Notes: generated from the sequence alone by a model not told the origin. 64,000 nucleotides of DNA from Macrothele yani (GCA_039090855.1 CM077005.1:74830607-74894606); one strand, 5' to 3'; numbered from the stretch's first letter, positions 46,203 through 56,119 are shown. A program made the numbers and translations.

Positions 46203-47861
46203 TCAAGGTGGATCATCTAAAGTTGGAACTCTGCTCAGTCCATCTGCATTTTTGTGCATAGTTCCTGATCGATGAATTATAACAAAATCATATGCTTGTA
46301 AAGCAAGGGCCCATCTCATCAGACGAGCATTTGAGCTTGCGTTGGTGCGTAACCAAACGAGAGGGTTATGATCAGTTTGTATGAGGAATTTTTGACCATC
46401 CAGGTAGCATTTCAGTTTCTGTACCGCAAATATAATGGCGGCACATTCTTTTTCACTGGTACTGTATGTCTTCTCTGCTGTCGAAAGTTTTCTGCTTAGA
46501 TAGAGTACAGGATGTTCAGCGCCATCTTCTTGTTCTTGCGAGAGGACGACTCCCATTCCTTGATCGGAAGCATCAGTTTGTAGAATAAATCTACGTTCAT
46601 AGTCAGGGGCATACAGAACAGGAAAACTAGATAAATAATTTTTTAGTTCCACAAAAGCTTTCTCACATTTTTCTGACCATATAATTTCCTCTTTACGATT
46701 TTTACCCTTCAAGATGTCTGTCAAGGGAGCTGCTATCGAAGAAAACATTGGAATATATCTGCTGTAATATCCCGCCAGGCCTAAGAAAGATCTTACTTGC
46801 GTCTTGTTCTTTGGCGTAGGAAAATTTTGTATGGCCTGAACCTTTCGTTCCGCTGGTTTTCGATATCCTTGTCCAACAATATGACCCAAATACAAGACGT
46901 GATCTTGAGCAAACTTACATTTGGAAGGTTTATGGTCAAGGAAGCCCTCTGCAACCTCTGTAGCACTTCTTCAAGATGTATCAAATGATCCCCCCAGTTT
47001 TCGGAAAAAAATGGCAACATCATCTAGATATGGTACGGCAAACTCTTCGCAGCCTCTCAAAAGTTCCGACATCATTTTGCTAAAGAAATAAGGTGCGTTC
47101 TTAAGGCCAAATGGCATCTTTAAGGGCCGATACGTTCCAAAAGTAGTCACAAACGCTGCCAATCGTTGAGCTCTAGCACTTAATGGAATTTGCCAGTACC
47201 CTTTTGTTAAATCTAATACTGTAATATACTTCGCTCCAGAAACCTTTTCGACTCTTTCTTCTATGTTGGGCAATGGATAGAACTGGGTCCTTGTCACTTC
47301 ATTCAATCGCCTGTAGTCAATACATGGGCGTGGATCTCTTCCGAGTACTTCTACCAAAATCATGGGTGATGTATAGTCTGATTCACCAACTTCTATAATC
47401 TTGTACTGCAGCATTTTATCTATCTCGGCTTTAAGAATATTTATCTGCCTGGGCGACATTCTATAAGGCTTAACTCTTACAATAGCATTACTAGTAAGCT
47501 CGATATCATGTTCGACCAAATGAGTCTTCCCTGGAATATTAAGAAACATTTTCAAGTAATGACTTAATAGTTTTTTCAGATCCTGAATTTGTTGGCCACT
47601 TAGGTGCTCTCGAAGTTTACTGTTCTCCTCGATATCAGAGAAGTTAAATATATTGGGATTTTTTTCAACTAGCGGAAATTTAATCTCTAAATCCATTTCA
47701 CCATTTTCACAACCGGGCAATAAGTTCACAAATTCTGGTCGTTTATGGTATGGTTTCAGCATGTTAATGTGATATACTTGATGATTTACATTTTTACCTT
47801 CAAAGCTTACTACATAATTAGTCTCAGAATTTTTTTTTTCAATTTTCCTGGTCCTTTCCAC
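46203..47861 (-). pseudogene. Reverse transcriptase and RNase H of the LTR element
   Basis: Copies element RNA into DNA. The segment 47861-46971 starts with the tail of the integrase-proximal linker (HINMLKPYHKRPEFV), then RT: YRMSPRQINILKAEIDKML, PCIDYRRLNEVT, TVLDLTKGYWQIPL, MPFGLKNAPYFF and the catalytic YLDD (VPYLDDVAIF). A frameshift and stop at ~46900-46990 interrupt the thumb. RNase H at 46895-46203 has FILQTDASDQGMG, YSTSEKECAAI and IQTDHNPLVWL, ending KNADGLSRV. The motif forms are clearly Ty3/gypsy type. It follows the integrase rather than preceding it. Confidence 0.92.
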
Positions 47862-47868
47862 TGTTCCG

Positions 47869-49057
47869 CTAACTTATTTGGCCTGCAGGTAACAAAAACA
47901 ATACTAAATCTCCTTCTTGAAATTCACGTTTTACCGCATTTCTGTCATACCAATATTTTCTTTTCAATTGAGCCACTTCCATGTTTTTAATGGCAAGTTC
48001 TTGACATCTTTTCATCCTATTTATTAACTCAAATACATATTCAGTGACATAGTTTTCTTCTTCAGGATGACCCATCCATTTTTCATACAATGTGTCATTG
48101 GCGTCCTCAAATGTTTTCCATGCACCAATTCAGCAGGCGTAAACCCTGTGCTTTCGTGTGTCACAGTTCTCAAAGCAAACAGCGCCGCCGGTAACTGTTT
48201 CTCCCAATCCGGAGCAGACTCAAGACATAAAACTCTCAACATCCTTTTAATAGTTCGATGGAATCGTTCTACCGGATTACTTTCGGGATGATATACAGAA
48301 CTATAAGTAACTTTTATTCCAAACCGCTCCAGAAATTCTAGTGTCAAAATGCTTACAAAACTGGCTCCTTGATCAGTTTGAATTTCTTTCGGAAATCCCA
48401 TGAGGCTAAAAATGTGTAACAAAGCGTCAACTACCGACTTGGATCCTATGTCTGGTACTGGTACTGCATCTGGATATTTGGACGACAAACACATAGCTGT
48501 AATTATGCATCTATTTCCGCTTGAAGTCTCGGGCAAAGGCCCCCAGGCATCAACGTTAATTTTTGTAAAAATTTCAGGAATAATTGGAACTAATTTTAAA
48601 GGTGCTTTCTTTTGTCCCCAGCTTTTCCAGCACGTTGGCATGAATCACAAGATTTTACAAATTCTTCAATGTCTTTATAACAGTTAGGCCAATAAAAATA
48701 CTTCGCTAGTCTGTCTGTGGTTTTTGTCACTCCTAAATGCCCCGAAATTCCCTCATGACACATGTTTTTTATTTGTTCTCTATATTGTTCTGGAACAACA
48801 ATAAGATCTTCCTCTTCGCCAATCTTGTTGATCTTCTTCTTCACCAACATCCCATTTCTTAGTACAGCATAACCATTTGCCTTTTTAAAATCTGTTTTCT
48901 CTATTTCTTTGAGAATTTTTTTAAATTCCAAACTTTGCTGTTGATCTTCCATGAAACTTTTTGAATCCATTTTTACCAACTCTAACATGGCTTTATCTTC
49001 ATCATGCCTCAATGGCAGAATTTCTTCTTCTAATTCATCTGATTCTTCGGAACCCAC
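47869..49057 (-). pseudogene. Integrase of the LTR element, upstream of RT
   Basis: Inserts element DNA. HHCC zinc-binding domain at 49057-48596: MCHEGISGHLGVTKTTDRL, then SCDSCQRAGK. Catalytic core at 48641-48024: KINVDAWGPLP (Asp), EIQTDQGASF (Asp), YHPESNPVERFHRTIKRML (Glu), TGFTPAELVHGK. C-terminal piece at 48090-47869: KRKYWYDRNAVKREFQEGDL, the usual GPY/F-adjacent segment. Frames change twice (near 48620 and 48060). The position between protease and RT is the Ty1/copia order with gypsy-type sequences, as reported for Gmr1-like elements. Confidence 0.9.
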
Positions 49058-49197
49058 AGCCTCTCCTTCAAGGGCTTGTTTTTCTTTCTTCCCTGAATCA
49101 TTCTTTACTGAATTTCTCTTCGTTGTTTCGTTTTTGTTTTTCTTGATACCGAGTAATCACAACATTTACCTGTTCTGAATTAAGTGGCCACTCCATA

Positions 49198-49452
49198 TCA
49201 TTTTTTTAACAAAGCGGCAGTCTTATTTCCAAGTAAATATCTACCTTGATCTAGCGACTTTCTAATCACTGCAGCCTTAGTTACAATATGACCTAATTCA
49301 CATTCTAGTTCAACTTCTGCCAATGGTAAACAAACCTTTTGTTCATCCAGAAGATGCTGTACCCACACATGTTCTCCAGTAAACTCACCTGGCGACACAT
49401 ACTCTTGACAAATCATATCAACTGATGAACCTGTATCCCGAAGAATAGGCAT
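49198..49452 (-). pseudogene. Aspartic protease of the LTR element
   Basis: Short retropepsin-like segment with the active-site LRDTGSSVDMICQEYV and, toward the end, GRYLLGNKTAALL (the G.DLLG-type flap-distal motif). It is in the same frame as gag but separated from it by a TAA at 49471. Normally it would be released from the gag-pol precursor. Confidence 0.85.
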
Positions 49453-49473
49453 GGTAACTCCATTTATTTTTCC

Positions 49474-50646
49474 TTAAAAGGTATAGGGTGCCAAGAGATG
49501 CCCTTCAGTTTCCTCTCTGATTCTATTTACGCTTCCTGAGTTCTGTGATTTTAGCTTAGGACACTGAGGTCGAATGTGATCATAAGATGCACACTCGTAA
49601 CATTGAATCTTCCGTCTGCGATCATACTTTTCTTCATTCTGAGATACATTCCGTTTTGACCACCCTTGTCCTACATCTGGCTTAACATAATTTTTGTTAT
49701 AAAATCCATTTTTCATAAAATTTCTGCGATCATAGTTATCTCTAGTTTTTTTCTCACTGCCTTGCATTTTCTTTGAAGCACAAAATTCATTCGACGAATT
49801 TTTCTTGATTCCTCCTCTTACACTTTCATAATTGTCCACCACATCAGTCAAATCTGAAGGTGAGACAATATTTGACCATTTATCAATAAAATGCTCCTTT
49901 ATTTCTATAGGCACTCTCCGCTTCAATTGATCTGTGATCATTAATTTTTTTAGCCCTTCAAAATCGCCTATTTCAAGTCCTGAAATACATTCATTAAAAT
50001 AATTTTCTAACTCGAAGGCGAAATCTCTCCAGGTCTTCTCTGATGTACGCATGTGTTGTACAAATTTCAATCTAAATTTCTCTGGACTTAACTTATATCT
50101 TTTAAGAAGTAACCTTTTAACATATTCATAGTTCTTAGCATCTTCCACATTTTCTCTGGCAATCAATTGTGATATTTCGTAGGGCAAAAGTCCTATCAAA
50201 TACGTGACCCAATCTTCCTATTTTATTTCTGCTTGTTGTGCTTGCCTTTCAAATAAAACTAAGTAAATACTTGCATCACTGTCTTTTGGGTCAAATGTTT
50301 TCATCAAATGACGAAGTTCTAATCTCGGTTGTTGAGAATTTCCATTTTGCTCCAAACTACCTCCCAGCGGCTGACGTCCAGCTTCTATTCTGAGTTTTTC
50401 TAGCTCAAATTCCATTTGTCTTTCTGTTTGTCTACGTTTTTCAAGCTCCAATTCCATTTGTCTTTCTGTTTCTCTACGCTCTTTTATACCTGCCAAAAGT
50501 TCTTTCACGAAATCCTCTTCATAACCTTCAAAGTTGACAATTTTATTTTTTAATTCCAGAATTTTGAGATTTGGCATAACTTCTATGCCCAATTCTTCCG
50601 CCAACTGCAGAAGTTCTTCTTTTCGAGCTCTTCCTAAGAAAGCCAT
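49474..50646 (-). pseudogene. Gag of the LTR element
   Basis: Capsid/nucleocapsid protein. Likely start at 50646 (MAFLGRARKEELLQLAEEL), not the more distal Met at 50706, since this block is the conserved gag N-terminus I recall in arachnid and other arthropod elements. A coiled, charged region with a duplicated ETERQMELELEKRR unit lies at ~50400-50480. An in-frame TAG at 50218-50220 splits it. The capsid segment GLLPYEISQLIARENVEDAK follows, and one CCHC knuckle, CYECASYDHIRPQC, lies at ~49590. Ends at TAA 49471-49473. Confidence 0.85.
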
Positions 50647-50685
50647 TTCAACAAGCTCTACGTGTACCCAATGTTCATTTATTAT

Positions 50686-50930
50686 CGTATATGTGTATAC
50701 GTTCACAGAAATTGTTTACAACAATATTCTACATTTACCTATAATCTAGGCTCAAACAGTTGATCTGAATGTACTATTTCTTGACAGAAATTATTTCCTT
50801 CTATTTTCGTATATGTGTATACGTTCACAGAAATTGTTTACAACAATATTCTACATTTACCTATACTCTAGCCTCAAACAGTTGATCTGAATGTACTATT
50901 TCTTGACAGAAATTATTTCCTTCTATTTAA
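50686..50930. repeat. 122-bp tandem duplication in LTR-element leader
   Basis: Two nearly identical copies starting CGTATATGTGTATACGTTCA at 50686 and 50808, just upstream of gag (minus strand). Confidence 0.92.
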
Positions 50931-51225
50931 TTCCGTGCCCGGAAACTTCTAAAAAACTTGCTTTGATATTTCATTCCTTTGGATAATTCTCTAAGAACAA
51001 CAACAAAACAGTACTTACATAAACATCTAATGTGGTGTAAATCCGATACGGAACAAATAATTTTGAAAAAAAAACAAACTACAATCACCGTCCTTTGTTC
51101 TTCCCAACACAAAGAGGAAAAAAAATATCCCTGTCGCGTTGGTTCTTTCGCACGCTTGAAGAACTTTCAACTCATCGATTCCCACGGTCATAAAGAACGC
51201 CGCTGAAGTTGTTCTGTCTTTCGTA

Positions 51226-51424
51226 GTTCGAATCTCACCGGTGCCTTCACTTCCTGTCTTTCGTCGTTCGAATCTCACAGGTGCCTTCACTTCCTGTCTT
51301 TCGTCGTTCGAATCTCACAGGTGCCTGCACTTCCTGTCTTTCGTCGTTCGAATCTCACAGGTGCCTTCCATTTCTATCTTTCGTAGTTCGAATCTCGCCG
51401 GTGCCTCCAATTCTATCTTTCGTC
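51226..51424 (-). promoter_or_regulatory. Five-fold tandem array of tRNA 3'-end (primer binding site) sequences
   Basis: Exact 40-bp period: GTTCGAATCTC starts at 51226, 51266, 51306, 51346 and 51386. The LTR-proximal unit reads as a tRNA 3' end on plus: loop TTCGAAT, 5-nt stem CTCGC, 7-nt acceptor CGGTGCC, discriminator T, then CCA (51407-51409). So the minus strand carries TGG plus a long tRNA complement, 15 nt from the 5' LTR. The other units keep the T-loop/stem but have altered CCA in most. Confidence 0.8.
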
Positions 51425-51656
51425 TGTAACATCACAGACACTCGATCACAACACAAAACATTTATTACTTTACACAAAAACATAAATTGAAATACACTTC
51501 GCGTTACAAACTGAACTTGTTGTCTTAGCCAAAGCTCGCCATGTCCTCCTCCTTCGATATCTCTCTCGCAACTTTCCTCCTCACTCACCACACGCTCAAG
51601 GCATTAAATGTCAATGTATCCTTCCGCGCTTTTGTGCGTGGAAGTCGTACTTTACA
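51425..51656 (-). repeat. 5' LTR (232 bp)
   Basis: Partner of 45756-45987, beginning TGTAACATCACAGACAC and ending GTACTTTACA on plus. It would carry the promoter for minus-strand transcription. Confidence 0.9.
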
Positions 51657-51784
51657 GCGTCTAGTAGCGAGTGGTGCCAATGTGCGCAGAGCATTATCAG
51701 AGGTATAAAGAAATTTACTTTAGTTTGTTTTTATGTTTTAATAATTAATTCAATCCTATTTCGACGCTTTAAGTTACGGTAGTA

Positions 51785-53339
51785 CACTGGTGTGCAAAAA
51801 TTAAGGACGAAGAGGAGAAATTAGCATAACAGCGGAACGAGCAGGCAGAACGGACCGAAAGACCACTCAGGAGATAGACTAGGGTCCGATACGGTAGGGC
51901 ATGCGCATATATGCAGCATGACGTAGGGGGAGGGGGGTCAGAAGGGTAAAAAGCACACGGGCGGTGTACCTTCAGTAATTCCGTGAAATCTATTGCACGG
52001 TGTACATCAGTTTGAACGACGTCGAATTGTTGCCACCGTGTGATATAGCCAACAGGCAATCCAGTAGACGACATCTGGATGACTTTACCCGAGGTCGCGT
52101 CATTGGGAAGTTGGAAGAAGGTCGAAGTGTGACTAGTGTGGCCGAGGAGTTCGGGATCGCTCACAGCATCGTTTCACGAGCTTGGAGAGCATTTCAAACG
52201 ACAGTAACAGCTATCCGAGAGTTTCGCAGTGGTCATCCACGAGCAACCACGGGGGCGGACGACCGGTATATTGTCCTACAGGCGACAAGAGACAGACGGC
52301 AGACAACGGAAGAAATCGCAAGGCACATGGAACAGACAACTGGACATCCGTTATTGCGTTTTACCGTGTCCAGGAGGCTTCACAAAGGTGGTCTTTTTGC
52401 ACGACGACCAGTACGGTGTGTGCCATTAACGCCTGCTCATCGGAGACGGCGGTTTCTGTGGTGCGAGGAACACAAGAACTGGACACATCAACAATGGGGT
52501 CGAGTTCTCTTTACGGATAAGAGCCGATTTAGTCTGACGATCGATTCTGGACGTATACACATCTCGAGAGAGCAGGGAACACGCAATCACACCTTCAACA
52601 TCATCGAAAGGGACCGGTTTGGAGGTGGCGGGGTTCTCGATTGGGGCGGTATCATACTTGGTAGCCCTACTGACCGCCACATCTTCCAAGGAGGGTCAGT
52701 CACTGGTGTCCGCTATTGTACCGAGGTTCTCCTGCCTCACGTGCGTCTGTTTAGAGGTGCTGTGGGTCCTGAGTTCCTCTTCATGCACGACAACACTACA
52801 CCTCATCGTACAGTGGCTGTCGCAGAGCTGTTGGAGAGTGAAGATATTCAACGCATGGATTGGCCTGCAAGGTCCATGGACCTAAATCCAATCGAACACG
52901 TGCTGGACCTTCTCGTAAGACGCTTGGCAGCACGTCACCAGCCGCCAGCAACGATTCCGCAGCTGCGATTGGAGCTACAAGAGGAATGGGCCGCGATGCC
53001 TCAACAGCTGCTCCTTGACAACCTCGTCCTCAGCATAGACAGACGTTGTAAATCCTGCAACGCAGTCAGGGGTGATCATATCCCCTACTAAAGACTGGAT
53101 TTTTCTTGGTAGCCGCCTGTCACATGGACGTTTCTGTCTTCAGTCCAGTTGTGCTCGAAGCTACCTTTTCAATAAAGTGCCTTTGTATCCTTTGGATTCC
53201 TAGTTTGGATGGGTTTGTTCACTTGTCCCATATTCTTACATCCTGGGGATTTTATGCTACGATTTGAGTCGATGTGTAGCACTTCTGCACGACGTTAAAT
53301 TCAAAAAACCGTCTCGTCCTTAATTTTTGCACGTCAGTG
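51785..53339 (+). mobile_element. Tc1-like transposon, well preserved
   Basis: 1555 bp. TIRs of ~28 bp begin CACTG and share GTGCAAAAATTAAGGACGA. TA lies at 51783-51784 and 53340-53341. It is inserted in the right subterminal part of the long-TIR transposon. Confidence 0.92.
52000..53091 (+). CDS. Tc1-like transposase, 363 aa, open reading frame
   Basis: Cut-and-paste transposase in one open frame. Residues ~27-75: paired-like HTH (DDFTRGRVIGKLEEGRSVTS, EEFGIAHSIVSRAWRAF). Second HTH near 105-135 (RFTVSRRLHKGGLFARRP). Catalytic domain: first Asp in VLFTDKSRFS, second Asp in FLFMHDNTTPHRT, Glu in SMDLNPIEHVLDLLVRR; 34 residues between the last two, DD34E. Normal length. Three usually conserved positions differ (TDES to TDKS, SPDL to SMDL, HVWD to HVLD), so activity is uncertain despite the open frame. 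Met 52000 is the first in frame; a later start near residue 25 is possible. A broken relative lies at 3105-4200. Confidence 0.9.
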   Translation: MYISLNDVELLPPCDIANRQSSRRHLDDFTRGRVIGKLEEGRSVTSVAEEFGIAHSIVSRAWRAFQTTVTAIREFRSGHPRATTGADDRYIVLQATRDRRQTTEEIARHMEQTTGHPLLRFTVSRRLHKGGLFARRPVRCVPLTPAHRRRRFLWCEEHKNWTHQQWGRVLFTDKSRFSLTIDSGRIHISREQGTRNHTFNIIERDRFGGGGVLDWGGIILGSPTDRHIFQGGSVTGVRYCTEVLLPHVRLFRGAVGPEFLFMHDNTTPHRTVAVAELLESEDIQRMDWPARSMDLNPIEHVLDLLVRRLAARHQPPATIPQLRLELQEEWAAMPQQLLLDNLVLSIDRRCKSCNAVRGDHIPY

Positions 53340-53681
53340 TATTATAAATTTGAAAAGTACACAATCCTGCCAAAAATTACAAAAATATGCAAACGATTTG
53401 ATATTTTGACCCAAATGCGCAAACTGAAGATGTAAAAACTAAAGGTCTTTCTCTAGCATTTTATCATTACCTAAAACTGTTTATCAAATTTAACTTGTAG
53501 GGAAAAAATGTTGAAAAATCTTAAATTTAAGCAAACATTTCAAACTTTAAGCCTGATGCGCAGACGGAAGACGACCTTAAAAAAAAAATCACTGAAATGT
53601 CAATGGGCCTAATACACAACTATTGATGGATACCCATTTCCGTTTATGGAATTTTAGTTTTTTTCGCTCCACCCTACTGAG

Positions 53682-54092
53682 CTTTGCTAAAAAAGACATA
53701 CAAGACTGTAGACAACTGAGAGAAGTGTGGAGAGATGCATGTTTGGTGCAACCAGGAAAGATACGAAGTGGAACTTCCGGACAATAAAAATGGCTAGAGT
53801 GAAATTTAGGATCAAAATAAAATCCCTTATACGGCAGTGGGCTCGAAATATTTTGAACAGAATGAACCACCGATGGACAACCGAAATTTTAGAGTGTATT
53901 CCAAGGGACAATAAAAGACCCAAGAGAAGACCACATGGGAGATGGATGGGTGGATGAAATTCGAAAGCATGCGGGAGTGATATAGAGGAGATTGGCTCAA
54001 GGCAGAACGTTGTGGAAGAAACTTAAAGAAGCCTTCATGCAGCAGTGGATTGATAATGGTTGACAATGATGATGATGGTGATATGATGATTA
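53682..54092 (+). pseudogene. RTE LINE fragment, part 2, with 3' tail
   Basis: Continues the RTE copy of 40725-40950 after the transposon: LAKKDIQDCR, then frames matching ERCMFGATRKDTKWN, RQWARNI and NHRWTTEILECIPRDNKRPK, ending QQWIDNG and a GATGATGATGGTGATATGATGAT tail (first 20 bases GATGATGATGGTGATATGAT). Frameshifted in several places. Confidence 0.88.
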
Positions 54093-55270
54093 TTCAGAAA
54101 ATTATAATCATTATATAGAAATTTATTCAACTTCTTCCGTACATTATGATCATTGGAACAGTTATTTGTTCACTAAATTTACAAAAAAAATAAAAATAAA
54201 ATAAAAATCCTTGTAACCCAAATAACTAGATATTCAAAAATTTGCACCGAAGTAGTAGATTGTAACTCAAACTTAGAAATTTTAATTAAAAAGTTTTTAA
54301 ACAACCTTGTGCCACCAGAATTCATTAAAATTTGCTAAAAAAGCTAAAAGTAAAGTATTTGATTGAGTTATCAAAAACCATATCAAAAATTTAAAAAGCA
54401 GTACAATAAAAATAAATAAAAAAAGTTCAAAAAGAAAAGTTTAACTTGGAGTAAACTAGTGAACTCCTTTTTCGACCTTAAATACTTAAGGAAATTTTAG
54501 TTCTTTTCTCTAAATCAAAAGAATATTTTCCTTCTTCAAGTAACTGATCTTGCTTTAATAATAAGGAATTCAACAGTAATGCTAAATTGCCTAATTCATT
54601 TAAGTTTTCCCTTTAAAATCCTCTGAAGTTTTTTCTTCCACCGCCTACACTTGCAGCTGGGCACTTGTCACACAAGCTTTACACAAGCCTCCACTCCTTC
54701 CCCCCTTACAGGTCGTATTCCACCCCCTGCTCCTTTTTCATTGGCTGACATGGAGCCCTCTTCGCCCCTTAACTTTTCTTTCCGTTCTCTTTACCAGCTG
54801 TATTGGTATATTATAAGCCACTGGACTATGATGAGTTCTTTGTTCTTTTCTCTGTTTCTTTTTCTCTGATTTTTAGCCTTAAGCTTCCCTTTGCAATTTC
54901 TTCATTGTGTTGAAGTATCCACCAAGCCCCTCACCTACTCATAATAATTAAAACCTACTCATGTTGGGATTTTTGTCAGAATAGTTTGTTCCTGTACAAA
55001 ATGTAAATGTTTATTTTTTAGTTTGATTAGGCAGTATATCTTTTTATGTTTACTTAACTGCACACAATGGTCATTTCTTAATAAATGCAGTTCTGTTTAC
55101 CACGTTTATTTTTTCACCCTCTCGTTTTATTGTTTTTCTCCTTTCTAGCTCTCAACTAAACCCTTTCTTTCTTCCTTTTCAGGAAATTTATTCTCCTTCA
55201 TTTTTACAGTTTTCTGTTCTCAATCTTTTGCTTTCTTTTCCAGATTATTTTTAGTAAAGACCTACAACAC
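54093..55270. other. AT- and pyrimidine-rich DNA, no gene seen
   Basis: No coding region recognised; a poly-A/T-rich stretch at 54170-54440. ORF 54651-54869 matches nothing I know. Confidence 0.4.
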
Positions 55271-55746
55271 TGTATAACGAAGTAAATTTCTCCGTCATTT
55301 TTGGTCTACGCCGGGATTCGAACCCGAGGCCGCTTATTCCGGAACAAGTCCTCTACCAACTGAGCTACGCAGACGTTTATTCTGATTCCTATCTGCCTTT
55401 ATGTCGTGTGCGTCCTGCTGGCAGGTGCGTCACATCTCCCCCCCAGAAAGAGGGCCGGGGGCATAGCCCACGGGTCAGCCGTGACCATGAATCGTTGCAG
55501 GCAGCCATCCACTGTAGAACGTGCACTTGAGAACTCCCAGTCGATCTGCTGTGTGGAATGCAACATCACACATTTATTTTTCGAAGCGCTGGAGAAAGGA
55601 TTCTCTGATTTTTCCTATCTCGCGGTGTGGAAAGTACATCACACCAATGCGAGATTTTGAACGGCCGGGTCATCCGGATAGTTCGGGCGCCATTATAACG
55701 AAGTAAATTTCTCCGTCATTTTTGGTCTACGCCGGGATTCGAACCC
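55271..55746 (-). mobile_element. TRIM-like miniature LTR element with tRNA-like sequence in its LTR
   Basis: Read on minus. The 3' LTR is 55434-55271 (164 bp, TGTGACG to TATACA). It is preceded directly by a polypurine tract GGGGGGGAGA (55444-55435). A 5'-truncated upstream LTR remains at 55746-55693; 52 bp are identical in both (55274-55325 and 55695-55746). Immediately after it comes TGGCGCCCGAAC (55692-55681), matching 12 nt of the tRNA-Lys(UUU) primer-binding site. The internal region is ~258 bp with no ORF. Order LTR-PBS-interior-PPT-LTR and size fit TRIM elements. The left part of the 5' LTR is lost. Confidence 0.7.
55302..55375 (-). ncRNA. tRNA-like sequence within the TRIM LTR
   Basis: About 73 nt: 5' GTCTGCG can pair with 3' CGTAGAC (one G-T pair). 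D-arm TAGCTCAGTTGGTAGAGG contains an A-box. The B-box/T-arm is CGGGTTCGAATCCCG. The anticodon arm CTTGT..ATAAG leaves only six loop bases (TCCGGA), so it is not a standard tRNA; a one-base deletion is possible. It could act as a Pol III promoter. It is followed directly by the LTR's terminal 31 bp, not by a T-run terminator. Confidence 0.6.
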
Positions 55747-56119
55747 TTTATGACACCATGTAAAATGGATCCTCCATTTTAACTTCCGGTTTTCGTTTTT
55801 TCTTGTCCCTTTTTCATTTTCGCTTTTTATATTCGCTTCTTTTCAACCATAGTTTCTTCCACACTCGATTACTTTTAAACATCCCTAGTTCTCTCTCTGC
55901 CTGTCCCTTCTTAAAATAAATTTTCTTTTGTTTTGGGTTATTTATATCACTCCTCATTTTCTTTTACTTGTTTGGCTAAATTCTTCTCTGCAGCAATTTG
56001 CTCGTCCAGGTTTACCAAATTTTGGTTTCTTCTTTCTTCTTTCTCACATTATGTTTCCTCTTTCATCACCCCTCTTTCCTTTTCGTTTGGATATATACAT
56101 ATAAACACGACTGAAAAAA
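55747..56119. other. Pyrimidine-rich spacer, no gene seen
   Basis: T/C-rich sequence; nothing recognised. Confidence 0.4.

Larger units (their letters stand above)
45756..51656 (-). mobile_element. Complete LTR retrotransposon, Ty3/gypsy-type sequence, IN before RT
   Basis: 5.9-kb element with two 232-bp LTRs, a primer-binding-site array, gag, protease, integrase, reverse transcriptase and RNase H in that order on the minus strand, and a polypurine tract. No env seen. Flanks are GCCGT on the left and GCGTC on the right, not an exact duplication. Frames contain about seven stops or frameshifts, so it is disabled. It lies just upstream of the transposase-like gene of the long-TIR element. Confidence 0.9.
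40959..53673 (-). mobile_element. Long-TIR DNA transposon (hAT-like), host to three later insertions
   Basis: Element with ~340-360-bp TIRs: left 40959 to ~41310, right ~53345 to 53673 (or 53679). The left end is CAGTAGGGTGGAGCG; the right end is its inverse. CTACTGAG at 40951-40958 and 53674-53681 gives an 8-bp direct repeat, the size hAT elements make. At the right end the repeat overlaps the TIR's own CTACTG, so the exact edge is ambiguous. Removing the Helentron-like copy, the LTR element and the Tc1 leaves about 3.4 kb. Each TIR has an internal repeat of CTTCAGT.TGCGCATT about 140 bp apart. Confidence 0.8.

Noticed and set aside
46203..50706. Endogenous retrovirus with env
   Set aside because: No env-like ORF between RNase H and the 3' LTR; the space is ~215 bp.
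51226..51424. CRISPR-like array (regular 40-bp repeats)
   Set aside because: Eukaryotic context, no unique spacers, and the unit is a tRNA-end sequence next to an LTR.
55302..55375. Functional tRNA gene
   Set aside because: The anticodon loop has six bases and the sequence lies within an LTR copy; treated as tRNA-like.
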